The notes: generated from the sequence alone by a model not told the origin. A DNA stretch of 64,000 bases from Palsa-504 sp963800415 (GCA_963800415.1 CAWDBS010000077.1:5025-69024), one strand, 5' to 3'. Counted from the stretch's first letter, positions 44,452 through 54,771 are shown. Program-made: numbers and translations.

Positions 44452-44526
44452 TATGCGCTCCGTTCATCCGGGATAGGAGTATGTAGACAGCATCCTGCAC
44501 GGGCGGCTGAGGAAGAAGGGCGGACG

Positions 44527-46248
44527 GTGACCGGAAACGCGGATGTCGTAGTGGTGGGCGGCGGGCATAACGGGCTAGTCGCGGCGGCCTACCTGGCCCG
44601 GGCCGGGCTGACCACGGTGGTATGCGAGCGACGAGGCATTACAGGCGGGGCAGCAGTCAGCGAGCACCCGTTCGGCCCCGATTACACCGTGACCTCGTTG
44701 TCGTACGTCGTCTCGCTGCTGCCGCCGGACCTCGTCCGCGACCTGCGCCTGGATCAGCACGGATACCGGGTGTACCCGCAGGGACCCTACTTCGCGCCCC
44801 GGACCGACGGCCGCTACCTGCGGCTACCGCACGACCCGGCGGAGCGGCACGCCGAGATTGCCAGGTTCTCCGCCGCGGACGCCGACGCGTATCCCCGGTA
44901 CGAAGAGCACCTAGCCGGCATCGGGCGGCTGCTCGGCCCGCTGCTGCACCAGATCCCGCCGCGGCTCGGGTCGCGGCGGCCGCAGGACCTGCTGCGGCAG
45001 GCGCGGCTGCTCACTCACCTGCGCGGCGTCGACGAACGCGCCGCGGTGGACGTGACGCGGCTGCTCACCGGCAGCATCGCCAACCTGGTCGAGGGGTATT
45101 TCGAGAGCGACGCGCTGCTCGGCCTGCTGTCGGTGTCCGGGGTAATCGGCACCTGGGCCGGCCCGCGGTCGGCCGGGACCGCGTACGTGATGCTGCACCA
45201 CCACATCGGCGAGACAGGGGGGGCCGCGGGCGCCTGGGGCTTCCCGCGCGGCGGCATGGGCGGGGTTTCGGGTGCGCTGGCCCGGGCCGCCCGGATGTTC
45301 GGCGCGCAGATCAGGACCGATGCCGAGGTGATACGCATCCGCACCAAGGACGGCCGGGTCACCGGGGTCACGCTGGCGGGGAAGGGGGGAGGGGAGGCCG
45401 GTGGGGAGTCCATCGACGCGCCGGTGGTCATCACCACCGCGCATCCGCAGATCTCCTTCCTTCGGCTGCTCGATCCCGCGGAACTGCCTGCCGAGTTCGT
45501 CGCCGACATCCGCGGCTGGCGCAGCCGCAGCGGCACCGTGAAGATCAACCTGGCGCTGGACCGGCTGCCGGTGTTCACCAGCTACCCGGAGCCCGACCCG
45601 TCGGTCTACGGCGGCACGATCGTGCTGGCCGAATCGCTCGATGACATCGAGACCGCGTACCAGCAGGCCGTCTCGGGTACGCCGGCCACGCTGCCGTTCG
45701 CCGACATCTGCCTCCCCAGCGTGTTCGACGACTCGCTAGCGCCGGCCGGGAAGCACATCATGTCGATGTTCACCCAGTGGGTGCCCTGCGGCTACGCCGA
45801 CGCGCCGCAGACGTCCGACCTGGACGCCTACGCGGACCGGGTGCTCGCCCGGGTCGAGCGGGTCGCGCCCGGGTTCACCGCCTCGGTGCTGCACCGGCAG
45901 GTGATCGGGCCGTACCAGATGCAGGAGGAGTACGGGCTGGTCGGCGGGAACATCTTCCACGGGGAGCTGTCGCTTGGGCAGATGTTCCACGCCAGGCCCG
46001 CGGCCGGCTACGCCGACCTGCGGACCCCGGTGCGGGGCTTGTACCAGGCGGGTTCGGCCACCCACGGGGGCGGCGGCGTCACCGGTATCCCGGGCCGCAA
46101 CGTGGTCCGGCAGGTCCTCGCCGACCGCCGCGCCGAACGCTGGCGCCGCCGGGTAGGCCTGCCCAGAGCGGACGCGAAGCCGGGCCATGGCCGGCACGGT
46201 GTCACAACGAGCCGCAATAGCCGGATCACTGTCACATCGTGCCGGTAG
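44527..46248 (+). CDS. Phytoene-dehydrogenase-like FAD oxidoreductase (PYROXD2-type)
   Basis: 573 residues from the GTG at 44527 (AAGGG six bases upstream). The FAD Rossmann signature is at 7-26 (VVVGGGHNGLVAAAYLARAG), followed by the ITGGAAVSEHPF loop. GAWGFPRGGMGGVSGALARA and the C-terminal FAD contact GLYQAGSATHGGGGVTGIPG are typical of the CrtI-like branch that is not a carotenoid enzyme. Substrate unknown. It faces the nitrilase/hydrolase fusion across a 75-bp divergent promoter, so the two may act on one compound. The last 30 residues are an unusual basic tail. Confidence 0.9.
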   Translation: MTGNADVVVVGGGHNGLVAAAYLARAGLTTVVCERRGITGGAAVSEHPFGPDYTVTSLSYVVSLLPPDLVRDLRLDQHGYRVYPQGPYFAPRTDGRYLRLPHDPAERHAEIARFSAADADAYPRYEEHLAGIGRLLGPLLHQIPPRLGSRRPQDLLRQARLLTHLRGVDERAAVDVTRLLTGSIANLVEGYFESDALLGLLSVSGVIGTWAGPRSAGTAYVMLHHHIGETGGAAGAWGFPRGGMGGVSGALARAARMFGAQIRTDAEVIRIRTKDGRVTGVTLAGKGGGEAGGESIDAPVVITTAHPQISFLRLLDPAELPAEFVADIRGWRSRSGTVKINLALDRLPVFTSYPEPDPSVYGGTIVLAESLDDIETAYQQAVSGTPATLPFADICLPSVFDDSLAPAGKHIMSMFTQWVPCGYADAPQTSDLDAYADRVLARVERVAPGFTASVLHRQVIGPYQMQEEYGLVGGNIFHGELSLGQMFHARPAAGYADLRTPVRGLYQAGSATHGGGGVTGIPGRNVVRQVLADRRAERWRRRVGLPRADAKPGHGRHGVTTSRNSRITVTSCR

Positions 46249-46258
46249 GAGCGAGGGC

Positions 46259-47317
<1,059 letters not shown>

Positions 47318-47517
47318 GACTGGTCCGAACAGTGCGAAGCGGCTCGTTCTTCCTTCCCGGCTGAGCGGTAAGGCGGCGCCGGGGCAGACGCCCGGTCCGT
47401 TCGGGATCATGATTTTCGCGAAGGCCGCGAGTCGTCCGGGACCTGCTCGTTCCACCTGCGGCAGCTGGCCAGGTACGGGCTGGTCCGGCTGCCGCTTAGC
47501 GGCTGCCCGCTTAGCGG

Positions 47518-47931
47518 CTAGCCGCCGTGCACGGTCCGGCGCGGGCCGGACTGGAGGGCGTCCTCGCCGGAGGGACGGCCGTCCAGGTTCCAGCTCCACG
47601 AGATCTGCGGGGTGATCCGCATGTACGGGCCGGGACCGAACCGGCCGGGCCGCTCGATCAGCTCGGCCGTGCCGTAGACCCGCAGGAAGCGCGGTGTCCA
47701 CGGGTCGGTGGACACCAGGTCATCGATGACCAGCGCAACCTTGGCCTGACCCGCCTTGACGTTCAGGAACTTCCTGGTCCGCTCGGGGGCCCGGCCGCCG
47801 ACGTAGAGGTAGGTCCCGTCGAACTCGAACCCCACCGGGACTACGTCCGGCTGCCCGTCCGCGTCGACGGTGGCCAGCCGGCCCAGCGGCTGGGACTTCA
47901 GGTAGGCGGCCTCGTCCTCGGTGAACGCCAT
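47518..47931 (-). CDS. PPOX-class F420-dependent oxidoreductase
   Basis: 137 residues from the ATG at 47931, with GAGGAG six bases upstream (a second ATG at 47937 is too close to that site). MAFTEDEAAYLKSQPLGRLA and DGQPDVVPVGFEFDG are the split-barrel PPOX pattern; TRKFLNVKAGQAKVALVIDD follows. F420- or FMN-binding reductase with unknown substrate. Together with the LLM enzyme downstream it hints at F420 use, but no F420 biosynthesis gene is present. Confidence 0.9.
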   Translation of the reverse strand: MAFTEDEAAYLKSQPLGRLATVDADGQPDVVPVGFEFDGTYLYVGGRAPERTRKFLNVKAGQAKVALVIDDLVSTDPWTPRFLRVYGTAELIERPGRFGPGPYMRITPQISWSWNLDGRPSGEDALQSGPRRTVHGG

Positions 47932-48264
47932 CGGCATCTCCTCTCGCTAGTTCGTATCAATTACTATCAACCGCGTCGCTCGGCCAGCTCACCGAGGTGC
48001 TGCCGCCGACTGAACGCACGCGGTTCTGCCGCAGCCTGGCCCGGGTGACGGCGGCCGCCTCGCGGCCGGACTGGCCGGCCTGGCCGACGGCCGGTCCCGG
48101 TGTCACGGCCTGAAGTGTTACGGCTTGACGCGAGGCCGGCATGCTCGGCTGGCACCTGAACACCTACCAGCCCTGGGTCACGGCCACCTGGACCCTCCTG
48201 CTGACCGGCCCGGGTTAAGAGACCAGCTCTCCCGGCCCTGCCGCACTAGGCGCGACCGGACGGG
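47932..48264. other. Gap with direct repeats and a possible gene remnant
   Basis: Next to the PPOX start lies TATCAATTACTATCAA, a direct repeat of TATCAA, in an AT-rich patch that is probably its promoter/operator. The plus strand from 47967 to 48113 reads a short coding-like stretch (see the separate entry). From 48114 on I see nothing. Confidence 0.5.
47967..48113 (+). pseudogene. Possible C-terminal remnant of a MarR-type regulator
   Basis: Reads ASLGQLTEVLPPTERTRFCR then SLARVTAAA and stops at 48113. This resembles the last helices of MarR regulators (L-x-x-L-x-x-x-E-R-x-x-F-x-R-x-L-x-R-V). MarR genes often sit divergent to PPOX genes. No DNA-binding part is left. Weak call from a short stretch. 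Confidence 0.3.
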
Positions 48265-48873
48265 TCAGTGGTGGACGGCGGCGAGGAGGGCGGCGTGGGC
48301 CCGGACCAGGGCGGCATGCTCGAGCGGGAGCAGCGGGCTGTCGGGCTGGCAGCCGTCGGCGACCCACTGATCGGACAGGTCCATTGCCCTGGCCCGGTGC
48401 ACCGCGGCGGGCCGGATCGCCTCCTCGGGCTCCCCGTAGAGGTAGCAGTAGAGCCGGGCGAGCGATTCGACCAGCTCGTCCGGGGTGGAGCCGGGCTCGT
48501 GCTGGATCTCGCGGTGCACCCGCCACCAGTCCACCTCGAGCTCGGCGGCCTTGGCCGGGTTGGACGGCTCGCCGTAGGTGAGCCGGACTAGCGCGTAGAA
48601 CCGGCGCATGCAGGCCCGGGCGCGCTTGGGGTGGTTGTCGGGGTAGGGCGCCCACAGCTGGTTGGCGCGCAGCACCAGCCAGGCGCCGTGCATGGTCCGG
48701 TACCAGTCCATGCCGAAGCCCACTTTGACGAGCCCGATCGAGGCCCACAGGACCTGAGGCCATTTACGCAGGTAGTACCCCACCCATGCGCGGTACTCGA
48801 GGTCGGCGAGACGGACGGGATCGAAGGACCTCAGCCGTGTCGGCGTGCCCGTGCGGACCTTTCCAGTGCCCAT
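48265..48873 (-). CDS. Conserved actinobacterial protein of unknown function (paralogue 1)
   Basis: 202 residues from the ATG at 48873 (GGAGGG six bases upstream). Key stretches: RLRSFDPVRLADLEYRAWVG, YYLRKWPQVLWASIGLV, ACMRRFYALVRLTYGEP and LEVDWWRVHREIQHEP. Mostly helical, with one amphipathic or membrane-near helix around residues 30-55. It is about 80 percent identical to the next gene, so it arose by local duplication. I do not recognise a domain. It ends ALVRAHAALLAAVHH. Confidence 0.8.
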   Translation of the reverse strand: MGTGKVRTGTPTRLRSFDPVRLADLEYRAWVGYYLRKWPQVLWASIGLVKVGFGMDWYRTMHGAWLVLRANQLWAPYPDNHPKRARACMRRFYALVRLTYGEPSNPAKAAELEVDWWRVHREIQHEPGSTPDELVESLARLYCYLYGEPEEAIRPAAVHRARAMDLSDQWVADGCQPDSPLLPLEHAALVRAHAALLAAVHH

Positions 48874-49049
48874 GCTTCGCCCTCCCCTGTCCGTTACCCA
48901 AGCTGTTCCCCTTGCATCCTGGCTTGACGCCCGCCAGATCCTACAGCTTCTACATCGTCTCGGGCCGACTCACCATGCGCTGCGGCGAGCGAGCCGCCGT
49001 CGTCGCCGCCCGGCCAGCCGCCTGACCGCTCCCGATTACGAGGCTGGGG

Positions 49050-49655
49050 TCAGTGGTGGACGGCGGCCAGCAGGGCGGCGTAGGCGCGGACCAGGGTGGC
49101 GCGCTCCAGCGGCAGCAGCGGGCTGTCGAGCCGGCAGCCCTGCTTGACCCACTGGTCGGACAGGTCCATCGCCGTGGCCCGGTGTATAGCGGCCGGCCGG
49201 ACGGCCTCCTCGGGCTCGCCGAAGAGATAACAGTAATGCCGGGTCAGCGCGTCGACGAGCCGGTCCGGGGTGAAGCCGGGCTCGTGCTGGATCTCACGGT
49301 GCACGCGCCACCACTCGACCTCGAGCTCGGCGGCCTTGGCCGGGTCGGACGGCTCGCCGTAGGTGAGCTTGACCAGCGCGTAGAACCGGCGCATGCAGGC
49401 CCGGGCGCGCTTGGGGTGGTTGTCGGGGTACGGCGCCCACAGCTGGATGGCGCGCAGCGCCAGCCAGGCGCCGTACATGGTCCGGTACAAGTCCAAGCCG
49501 AAGCCCACCCGGACGAGCCCGATCGAGGCCCGCAGGACCTGAGGCCAGCGGCGCAGGTAGTATCCCACCCAGGCGCGGTACTCAAGGTCGGCGAGCCGAA
49601 CAGGATCGAAGGACCGGAGCCGCATCGGCGTGCCCGTGCTGACCTTTCCAGTGGC
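49050..49655 (-). CDS. Conserved actinobacterial protein of unknown function (paralogue 2)
   Basis: 201 residues from the GTG at 49655 (GGAGG eight bases upstream), aligned with the ATG of paralogue 1 (V-A-T-G-K-V against M-G-T-G-K-V). An in-frame ATG at 49682 exists but the ribosome site favours the GTG. Same landmarks as paralogue 1: LRSFDPVRLADLEYRAWVGY, WAPYPDNHPKRARACMRRFY and AMDLSDQWVKQG. Copies are about 785 bp apart in the same orientation. Overlapped in another frame by the long rhodanese reading. Confidence 0.8.
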   Translation of the reverse strand, partial: ATGKVSTGTPMRLRSFDPVRLADLEYRAWVGYYLRRWPQVLRASIGLVRVGFGLDLYRTMYGAWLALRAIQLWAPYPDNHPKRARACMRRFYALVKLTYGEPSDPAKAAELEVEWWRVHREIQHEPGFTPDRLVDALTRHYCYLFGEPEEAVRPAAIHRATAMDLSDQWVKQGCRLDSPLLPLERATLVRAYAALLAAVHH

Positions 49656-50635
49656 CACGAGGTTCCCTCCCGAAGTTGGCATGAACTTGCCACTCTTGCA
49701 AGATCGTGCCAGCTTGGCGGGCCGCCGTCATCAGGAAGTGCTCCTCGACCTGCTGGCCGCTCCGATGGAGCGGGTAACGACTGCTCCACGGGAGTGCCGG
49801 CCATCCGGCCCCATTCGGCCCACGAGCCGTCGTAGACGCGGACGTGATCGCGGCCGAGCAGGTAGCTGAGCACGAACCAGGCGGTGCAGGCACGCCCGCC
49901 GATCGTGCAGTAGGTGATCAGCTCCGCTCCGCCGTCGAGGTCGGTGGCGGAGAACACACTGCGCAGGGCGGCGGCATCCCGGAATGTGCCGCGCTCGTCG
50001 TACAGGCCGTCGATGGGCTGATGGACCGCCGACGGGACGTGACCGGCCTGGCCACCCGGCTCCAGGCCACCGGAGGGCCAGAAGCGCTCGCCCCGGTACT
50101 CGTCCCAGGTACGCACGTCCAGCAGGCTGCGGCCGGGACGGCCGATCGCGTCCCGCACCGCCGCGAAGTCGGCACGAAGTCGTGCGTCTGGCCCGGGCAG
50201 GACGTAGCCGGACGCGGCGGGCTCGGACGGCTGGCGGCTCACCGGGTGGCCTTCGTCTCGCCAGGCGTCCCGTGCGCAGTCGAGGATGCGCACGTCGGCA
50301 TGGCCGTAGAGCTTCATGAGCCAGAAGCCCAAAGCGGGCGCGTAGCCGTAGAACACGACCGTAGTACCCGGTCCGATGCCGGAGCGGACCAGCAGCCGTC
50401 CGGTCGCCGCGGGGCCGATGAGCCGGTAGTCGGCGTCCTTCAGGTCACGGTAGACGTCCCATAGCACGGCTCCGTCGACATGCCACTCGTCGTGGGCGCG
50501 CCTGCTCACGTCGACCTCGACCACTCGCACCGCAGGGTCGCGCAGGTGCGCGTTCAGCCATCCGGCGTCGACAAGAACGCCGTGGCCAGCGGCCGGCGGC
50601 CGGGCTGGTTCGGTCGGCTGCGATCGGGTTTTCAT
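49244..50635 (-). CDS. Tandem-rhodanese sulfurtransferase with run-on C-terminus
   Basis: Starts ATG 50635 (AAGGAG seven bases upstream). Two rhodanese domains: residues about 20-140 (inactive, WHVDGAVLWDVYRDL) and 155-300 with the active Cys in ITYCTIGGRACTAWFVL. This type moves sulfur from thiosulfate or mercaptopyruvate to cyanide or a thiol. The natural end should be near residue 300 (YDGSWAEWGRMAGTPVEQ, about 49720). Here the frame runs on another 160 residues over the neighbouring gene in a wrong frame to 49244, so the original stop seems lost. It follows a nitrilase remnant and a hydrolase gene on the same strand. Confidence 0.8.
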   Translation of the reverse strand: MKTRSQPTEPARPPAAGHGVLVDAGWLNAHLRDPAVRVVEVDVSRRAHDEWHVDGAVLWDVYRDLKDADYRLIGPAATGRLLVRSGIGPGTTVVFYGYAPALGFWLMKLYGHADVRILDCARDAWRDEGHPVSRQPSEPAASGYVLPGPDARLRADFAAVRDAIGRPGRSLLDVRTWDEYRGERFWPSGGLEPGGQAGHVPSAVHQPIDGLYDERGTFRDAAALRSVFSATDLDGGAELITYCTIGGRACTAWFVLSYLLGRDHVRVYDGSWAEWGRMAGTPVEQSLPAPSERPAGRGALPDDGGPPSWHDLARVASSCQLREGTSWPLERSARARRCGSGPSILFGSPTLSTAPGWDTTCAAGLRSCGPRSGSSGWASAWTCTGPCTAPGWRCAPSSCGRRTPTTTPSAPGPACAGSTRWSSSPTASRPTRPRPPSSRSSGGACTVRSSTSPASPRTGSSTR

Positions 50636-50720
50636 CTGGGGTCTCCTTAGGCATGGCGCGGTGTCTCGGTGACCGCGGGGCGGGGTGAGGTGTCAACGCA
50701 GAGGTGGAAGACATCGGGGC

Positions 50721-50849
50721 GGGAAACGCCACCAGGCGGGCGCCTTCGGCGGCGGCCTTCTCGGTCAGCGCCACGACCTTGCCGATCGTCTCGTCGCGGT
50801 CGAGCAGCACGGGGGCGGCCTGCACGGCCGCGACCTTCACCGGCTCCAT
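50721..50849 (-). pseudogene. Nitrilase, N-terminal 43 residues only
   Basis: Reads MEPVKVAAVQAAPVLLDRDE and AAAEGARLVAFP, the start of an aliphatic or arylaceto-nitrilase, then turns into unrelated sequence (PAPMSSTSAL...). The catalytic E, K and C regions are gone. Its start overlaps the end of the upstream alpha/beta hydrolase by 13 bases, so it was coupled in an operon. A deletion brought the rhodanese gene close behind. Confidence 0.8.
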
Positions 50850-51694
50850 GACGACTGCTCCTGCACGAAGCGGGTCAGCAGCTCATTGACGGCCGCGGGC
50901 TGTTCCATGTTGATCATGTGACCGGCGTCCGCGACGACACGGTAGGCGGCACCGGGAATGCGCCGGGCGAGCACGGCGGACATCTCGCGGAAGCCGGGCA
51001 CGTCATGCTCACCCACCGCGACCAGGACCGGAACGGTCACGCCTGCCAGCACGTCGAGGGGCGCCCGGGTCTGGCGATGGGGATCCTGGCCCAGCCAGTG
51101 CTGGCCGGGGTATCCGGCCACCATGGCGGCCAGCGCGGCGGCCAGGTCCGGCCGTTCGCGCGCGGCGGCGAACAGGGGGTGGGCCAGCCAGGCCTCCCGG
51201 CCCGCCAGCACCCCGGCCGACTGAACCCGCCGGGCCACCTCGTCCAGGGCGCGGGCGGACTCCGGGTCCCAGGGAACGCCGTCGAGCACCGCGTCCAGCA
51301 GGGCCAGGCCACGAACCCGGGCCGGGTCGGCCAGCGCGGCCTGCAGCGCTATCCGGCCGCCGAACGACAGGCCGGCCAGGACGGCAGCGCCGATGTCCAG
51401 GTGGTCAAGGAGCGCGATCAGGTCGCCGGCGTGGGTGTACGGAACGGCGGGGTCGAACGGCCCGGAGGCACCGAACCCGCGGCAGTCGTAACGCACCACC
51501 CGGAACCGGACCGCCAGCGGCCCGATCTGCGGATCCCACATGCGCATGTCCAGGCCGAATCCGTGGATGAGCACCACGGCCGGCCCCGCCCCGGCCACCT
51601 CGTACGCCAGGCGCGCGCCGGGGCGTTCCAGCACGGCGGCGTCGCCCGGCCGGGTCCCGGCGGGCTCGCTGAGCTTCACCTCGTCGACGGTCAT
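50837..51694 (-). CDS. Alpha/beta hydrolase
   Basis: 285 residues from the ATG at 51694 (GGAAGG seven bases upstream); ATG 51736 is an alternative. Oxyanion segment LIHGFGLDMRMWD, nucleophile AGLSFGGRIALQ, acid GEHDVPG and histidine DAGHMINMEQP form a full triad. It resembles 3-oxoadipate enol-lactonase-like hydrolases. First gene of a former operon hydrolase-nitrilase-rhodanese on the minus strand. Its substrate is unknown; a hydroxynitrile is conceivable from the neighbours (inference). Confidence 0.9.
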   Translation of the reverse strand: MTVDEVKLSEPAGTRPGDAAVLERPGARLAYEVAGAGPAVVLIHGFGLDMRMWDPQIGPLAVRFRVVRYDCRGFGASGPFDPAVPYTHAGDLIALLDHLDIGAAVLAGLSFGGRIALQAALADPARVRGLALLDAVLDGVPWDPESARALDEVARRVQSAGVLAGREAWLAHPLFAAARERPDLAAALAAMVAGYPGQHWLGQDPHRQTRAPLDVLAGVTVPVLVAVGEHDVPGFREMSAVLARRIPGAAYRVVADAGHMINMEQPAAVNELLTRFVQEQSSWSR

Positions 51695-51814
51695 GGGCGT
51701 GCCTTCCGGTGCGGGCGGGGACCTGATGTCTGTCATGCCCTTATGGTGGCCCGCGGCCGGCCGCCGCGGCATCGGTACGCGCACCCAACCTGGGCGGCTA
51801 CTTAAGGACGGCGG

Positions 51815-54700
51815 CTACCCATCTAGCCCGGCGGAATACCCAGCTAGCTGGGCCCGGCGCAGGCCGGTCTTGGCGAGCAGGCTCGCCACGTGCTTCTCCA
51901 CCGTGCGCGGCGACAGGAACATCCGCGCCGCGATCTCGCGGTTGCCCAGGCCCTGCGCGACCAGCTTCAGCACATCGGCCTCGCGCTCGGTCACGCCCAG
52001 CGCGCGCAGCGACCCCGGTAGTTCCCCGTCGCCAGGCCGGTGCCGCGGCACCGGCGCCCCGGCCCGGCGCAGCAGGCCGCGGCAGGCGGCCGCCACCCGG
52101 TCGTCACCGCGCGCGGCGAAGTAGGCGGCGGCTTCGCGCAGCCACCCGACCGGATCGCCCCAGCCGTCGGCCAGCGCCGCCTCCGCGGCCAGGCGGCGCG
52201 CGTACTGGCGGTACCAGGCGACCAGCGGTCCCATCTGCCGGTCGGCGGCAGCGAACGCCGCCTCGGCGTCGGCTGGCCGGCCCCGGCGGCCAGCCAGGAC
52301 GGCGTTGGCGTACCCGAGCAGGGCCGCGACCACCAGGTGCCGGGTGCCGTGGGCGGCCCGGACCCGGGCCGCCGCCTCGTCCGCGTCCCGGCCGAGCAGC
52401 GCGCCGAGCAGCGGCCACAGCCCGAGGAATGGCGGCGCGATCGTCGCCGGGGAGCTCAGCAGCAGCGCGGCCCCGGTCGCCATCCGGGCGTGGGCCTCGC
52501 CGAGGTCGGCGGCCAGCAGGCAGGACGTCGCCCGGCAGTGCCCCCACGCGCAGCCGAGCACGTCCTGATCGTCGGGAGCGAGCGCGACCGCCTCGGCGAT
52601 CCTGGCCTCCATCTGGAGTTCCTCGCCGCGGATGGCGTGCGCGGTGGCCTGGAAGATCAGCGCCATCGGCAGCGTGGCCAGGTGGAAGCGGCGGGACGCG
52701 TCCGCGGACCGCCGGGCCGCCGCCAGAGCCTCGCCGGCCCGGAACTGCTTGTTGAGCCCGGCGGCGATCTGCAGGTCGAGTGTCGCGGTCAGGGCCAGCG
52801 CGCCCTGGTCCACGGCCAGCTCGCGCGCCTGCTCCAGCCGGTCCACGCTCTCGGTCCTGAGCTGGTCGATGGTGCCGAGCTCATGCAGCGCCCGCAGCCG
52901 CCACAGCTGCAGCCCGTGCGCGCCGGCCAGGTCCGCCGCGCGGGCGAACGCGCGCTCGGCCGCTTCCAGGTCGCGCTGCCGCGCCACCCGGCCGATCACC
53001 TCGAGGGCCTCGCACGCCACCTCGGGCTGGCCGCCGCTCTCCGCCGCCCGCAGCGCGGCCCCGGCCAGCTGGTCGGCCTCTGCCAGGCGACCCCGGCCCG
53101 CGGCGACCTGCGCGGCGCAGGCGTCTATCTGAGCGGTATCGGCGCCCGGCGACTCGCGGGCGACCTCGATGCTCGCCGCGGCCTCGGCCCACCTGGCCCC
53201 GGCGATCGCCGCCCGGGCAATCCCCAGGTGCAGGTTGGCCGCCCGCGGCGACGGAGGGCCCAGCCGGGCCAGCAGCATCTTGCCCGTCTCGATCGCCCGG
53301 TCGACCTGCCCGGACATGGCGAAGACCTCGGTCAGGGCCTCATCGACACGGGTCCGCAGGGCGGGGGCGGCCACGTCCCGGGCCCGGGTCAGCGCGTGCT
53401 CGGCGCTGGCCAGGGCACCGACGGCCAGGTCACGCCGCCCGGCCTCGAGCAAGAGCGCGCCAGCCCGGGCCGCGTCGCCCGCCCGTCCGGCCAGGTCCGC
53501 GGCCAGCGTGCACCAGGCCCCCGGCAGGCCCGGGTGCGCTGCCTCCACCGCCGCCAGGGCCCGCCCGGCCAGTACGGCCCGTTCCGGCGGCAGCAGCCCG
53601 GCCAGCACCGCCTCATGGGTCAGGGCGTGCCGGAAACGGAAGCTCTCCCGCTCCGCTACGACCAGCTGCAAGCCCACGCCGTCACGCAGTGCCGCGGTCA
53701 CGGCCGCGTCGGCCAGGCCGGTGACCGGGCCGAGGAGCGCCCAGTCGAAGCGGCGGCCCAGCACCGCAGCCGCGCCGATGACCTGCCGGGACTGTTCGCT
53801 CACGGTGTCCAGTCGTCGCCGGACCGCGTCCGCGAACGTGGCCGGGACCCCGGGAGCAGCCAGGTCGGCGACACGCCAGCGGCCGTCCCGCTCGGTCAGC
53901 GCCCCCTCCCGCACCAGGCCGGCCAGGACCTCCTCGACCAGGAACGGGATGCCCTCGGCCCGCTCGGCGACGAAGGCATGCACCGCGTCTGGCAGGTCGG
54001 CGGCGTCCAGGCAGGCCCGGGTCATGTCGGCCATCGCCGCCGGGTCCAGGCGGCCGAGCCGGAGCACGGCGGCGGATCCGCGTGCCGCGAGCGCGCTCGC
54101 CATGGCGGCCGCCTCCGCGCCGGCCCCGCCGGGGCTCTCCGCACGCAGCGTGCCCAGACACAGCACCCGTTCGGCGCCGAGGTTGTCGGCCAGGTACTCG
54201 AGCAGCGCCAGTGTCTCCTGGTCGGCCCAGTGCAGGTCCTCCAGGACCAGCACGCAGCCGGCCTGCGGGGCCAGGGCGCGCAGCAGCCGCAGCACCGCCT
54301 CGCCGAGGAAAACAGGCGATTCCTCCCCCGGCGTCCCCTCCCCCGGCGTCCCCAGCGCCGGCCGCCACTGCGGAACCAGCCGCCCCAGTACGGGCCGGAA
54401 CGGATCGAGTTCCTCGCTGGCCGGCAGACGGCCCGCGCGCCCGGCCGAGGTCAGCGCCTCGGCGAACGGCCGGAACGGCGTCGGGACGCCCCCGGCTACC
54501 GCCCGGCCGACTAGGACCGGCAGGCCGCGCTCGCCCGCCGCGCGGACGGTCTCACGGACGAGCCGCGACTTGCCGATGCCGGCCTCGCCCACCAGGAACA
54601 CCGCGCCGCCGCGGCCCGCTTCGGCCGCCGCCAGGGCAGCCTGCAGCTGGCGGGCTTCCTCATCCCGCCCGACCAGGACCGGGCACAGCACTTGCGGCAC
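51815..54700 (-). CDS. LAL-type LuxR regulator with AAA ATPase domain
   Basis: 961 residues. Walker A GEAGIGKS at 38-45, Walker B VLVLEDLHWADQE, long tetratricopeptide-like helical middle (about 430-860) and a C-terminal LuxR HTH (VTEREADVLKLVAQGLGNRE, IAARMFLSPRTVEKHVASLL). This is the MalT/LAL class, in which ATP and an inducer control activation. It lies 120 bp upstream of the hydrolase-nitrilase-rhodanese genes in the same direction and may regulate them. Size is normal for the class (about 900-1000). Confidence 0.95.
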   Translation of the reverse strand: MPQVLCPVLVGRDEEARQLQAALAAAEAGRGGAVFLVGEAGIGKSRLVRETVRAAGERGLPVLVGRAVAGGVPTPFRPFAEALTSAGRAGRLPASEELDPFRPVLGRLVPQWRPALGTPGEGTPGEESPVFLGEAVLRLLRALAPQAGCVLVLEDLHWADQETLALLEYLADNLGAERVLCLGTLRAESPGGAGAEAAAMASALAARGSAAVLRLGRLDPAAMADMTRACLDAADLPDAVHAFVAERAEGIPFLVEEVLAGLVREGALTERDGRWRVADLAAPGVPATFADAVRRRLDTVSEQSRQVIGAAAVLGRRFDWALLGPVTGLADAAVTAALRDGVGLQLVVAERESFRFRHALTHEAVLAGLLPPERAVLAGRALAAVEAAHPGLPGAWCTLAADLAGRAGDAARAGALLLEAGRRDLAVGALASAEHALTRARDVAAPALRTRVDEALTEVFAMSGQVDRAIETGKMLLARLGPPSPRAANLHLGIARAAIAGARWAEAAASIEVARESPGADTAQIDACAAQVAAGRGRLAEADQLAGAALRAAESGGQPEVACEALEVIGRVARQRDLEAAERAFARAADLAGAHGLQLWRLRALHELGTIDQLRTESVDRLEQARELAVDQGALALTATLDLQIAAGLNKQFRAGEALAAARRSADASRRFHLATLPMALIFQATAHAIRGEELQMEARIAEAVALAPDDQDVLGCAWGHCRATSCLLAADLGEAHARMATGAALLLSSPATIAPPFLGLWPLLGALLGRDADEAAARVRAAHGTRHLVVAALLGYANAVLAGRRGRPADAEAAFAAADRQMGPLVAWYRQYARRLAAEAALADGWGDPVGWLREAAAYFAARGDDRVAAACRGLLRRAGAPVPRHRPGDGELPGSLRALGVTEREADVLKLVAQGLGNREIAARMFLSPRTVEKHVASLLAKTGLRRAQLAGYSAGLDG

Positions 54701-54771
54701 AGGATCAGTATCGGGCCGCCGGCCCGGGCTGGCCTAGGGGAAAGGCGGGACCGGGGCGGTGGGATCAGCGG

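Noticed and set aside
42823..44526. A long in-frame extension of the FAD oxidoreductase gene (would give 1141 residues)
   Set aside because: It runs antisense through the nitrilase/hydrolase fusion; the ribosome site at 44527 and the FAD motif mark the true start.
52040..54514. An 824-codon plus-strand open frame opposite the LAL regulator
   Set aside because: No domain, low-complexity composition; mirror of a strong coding gene.
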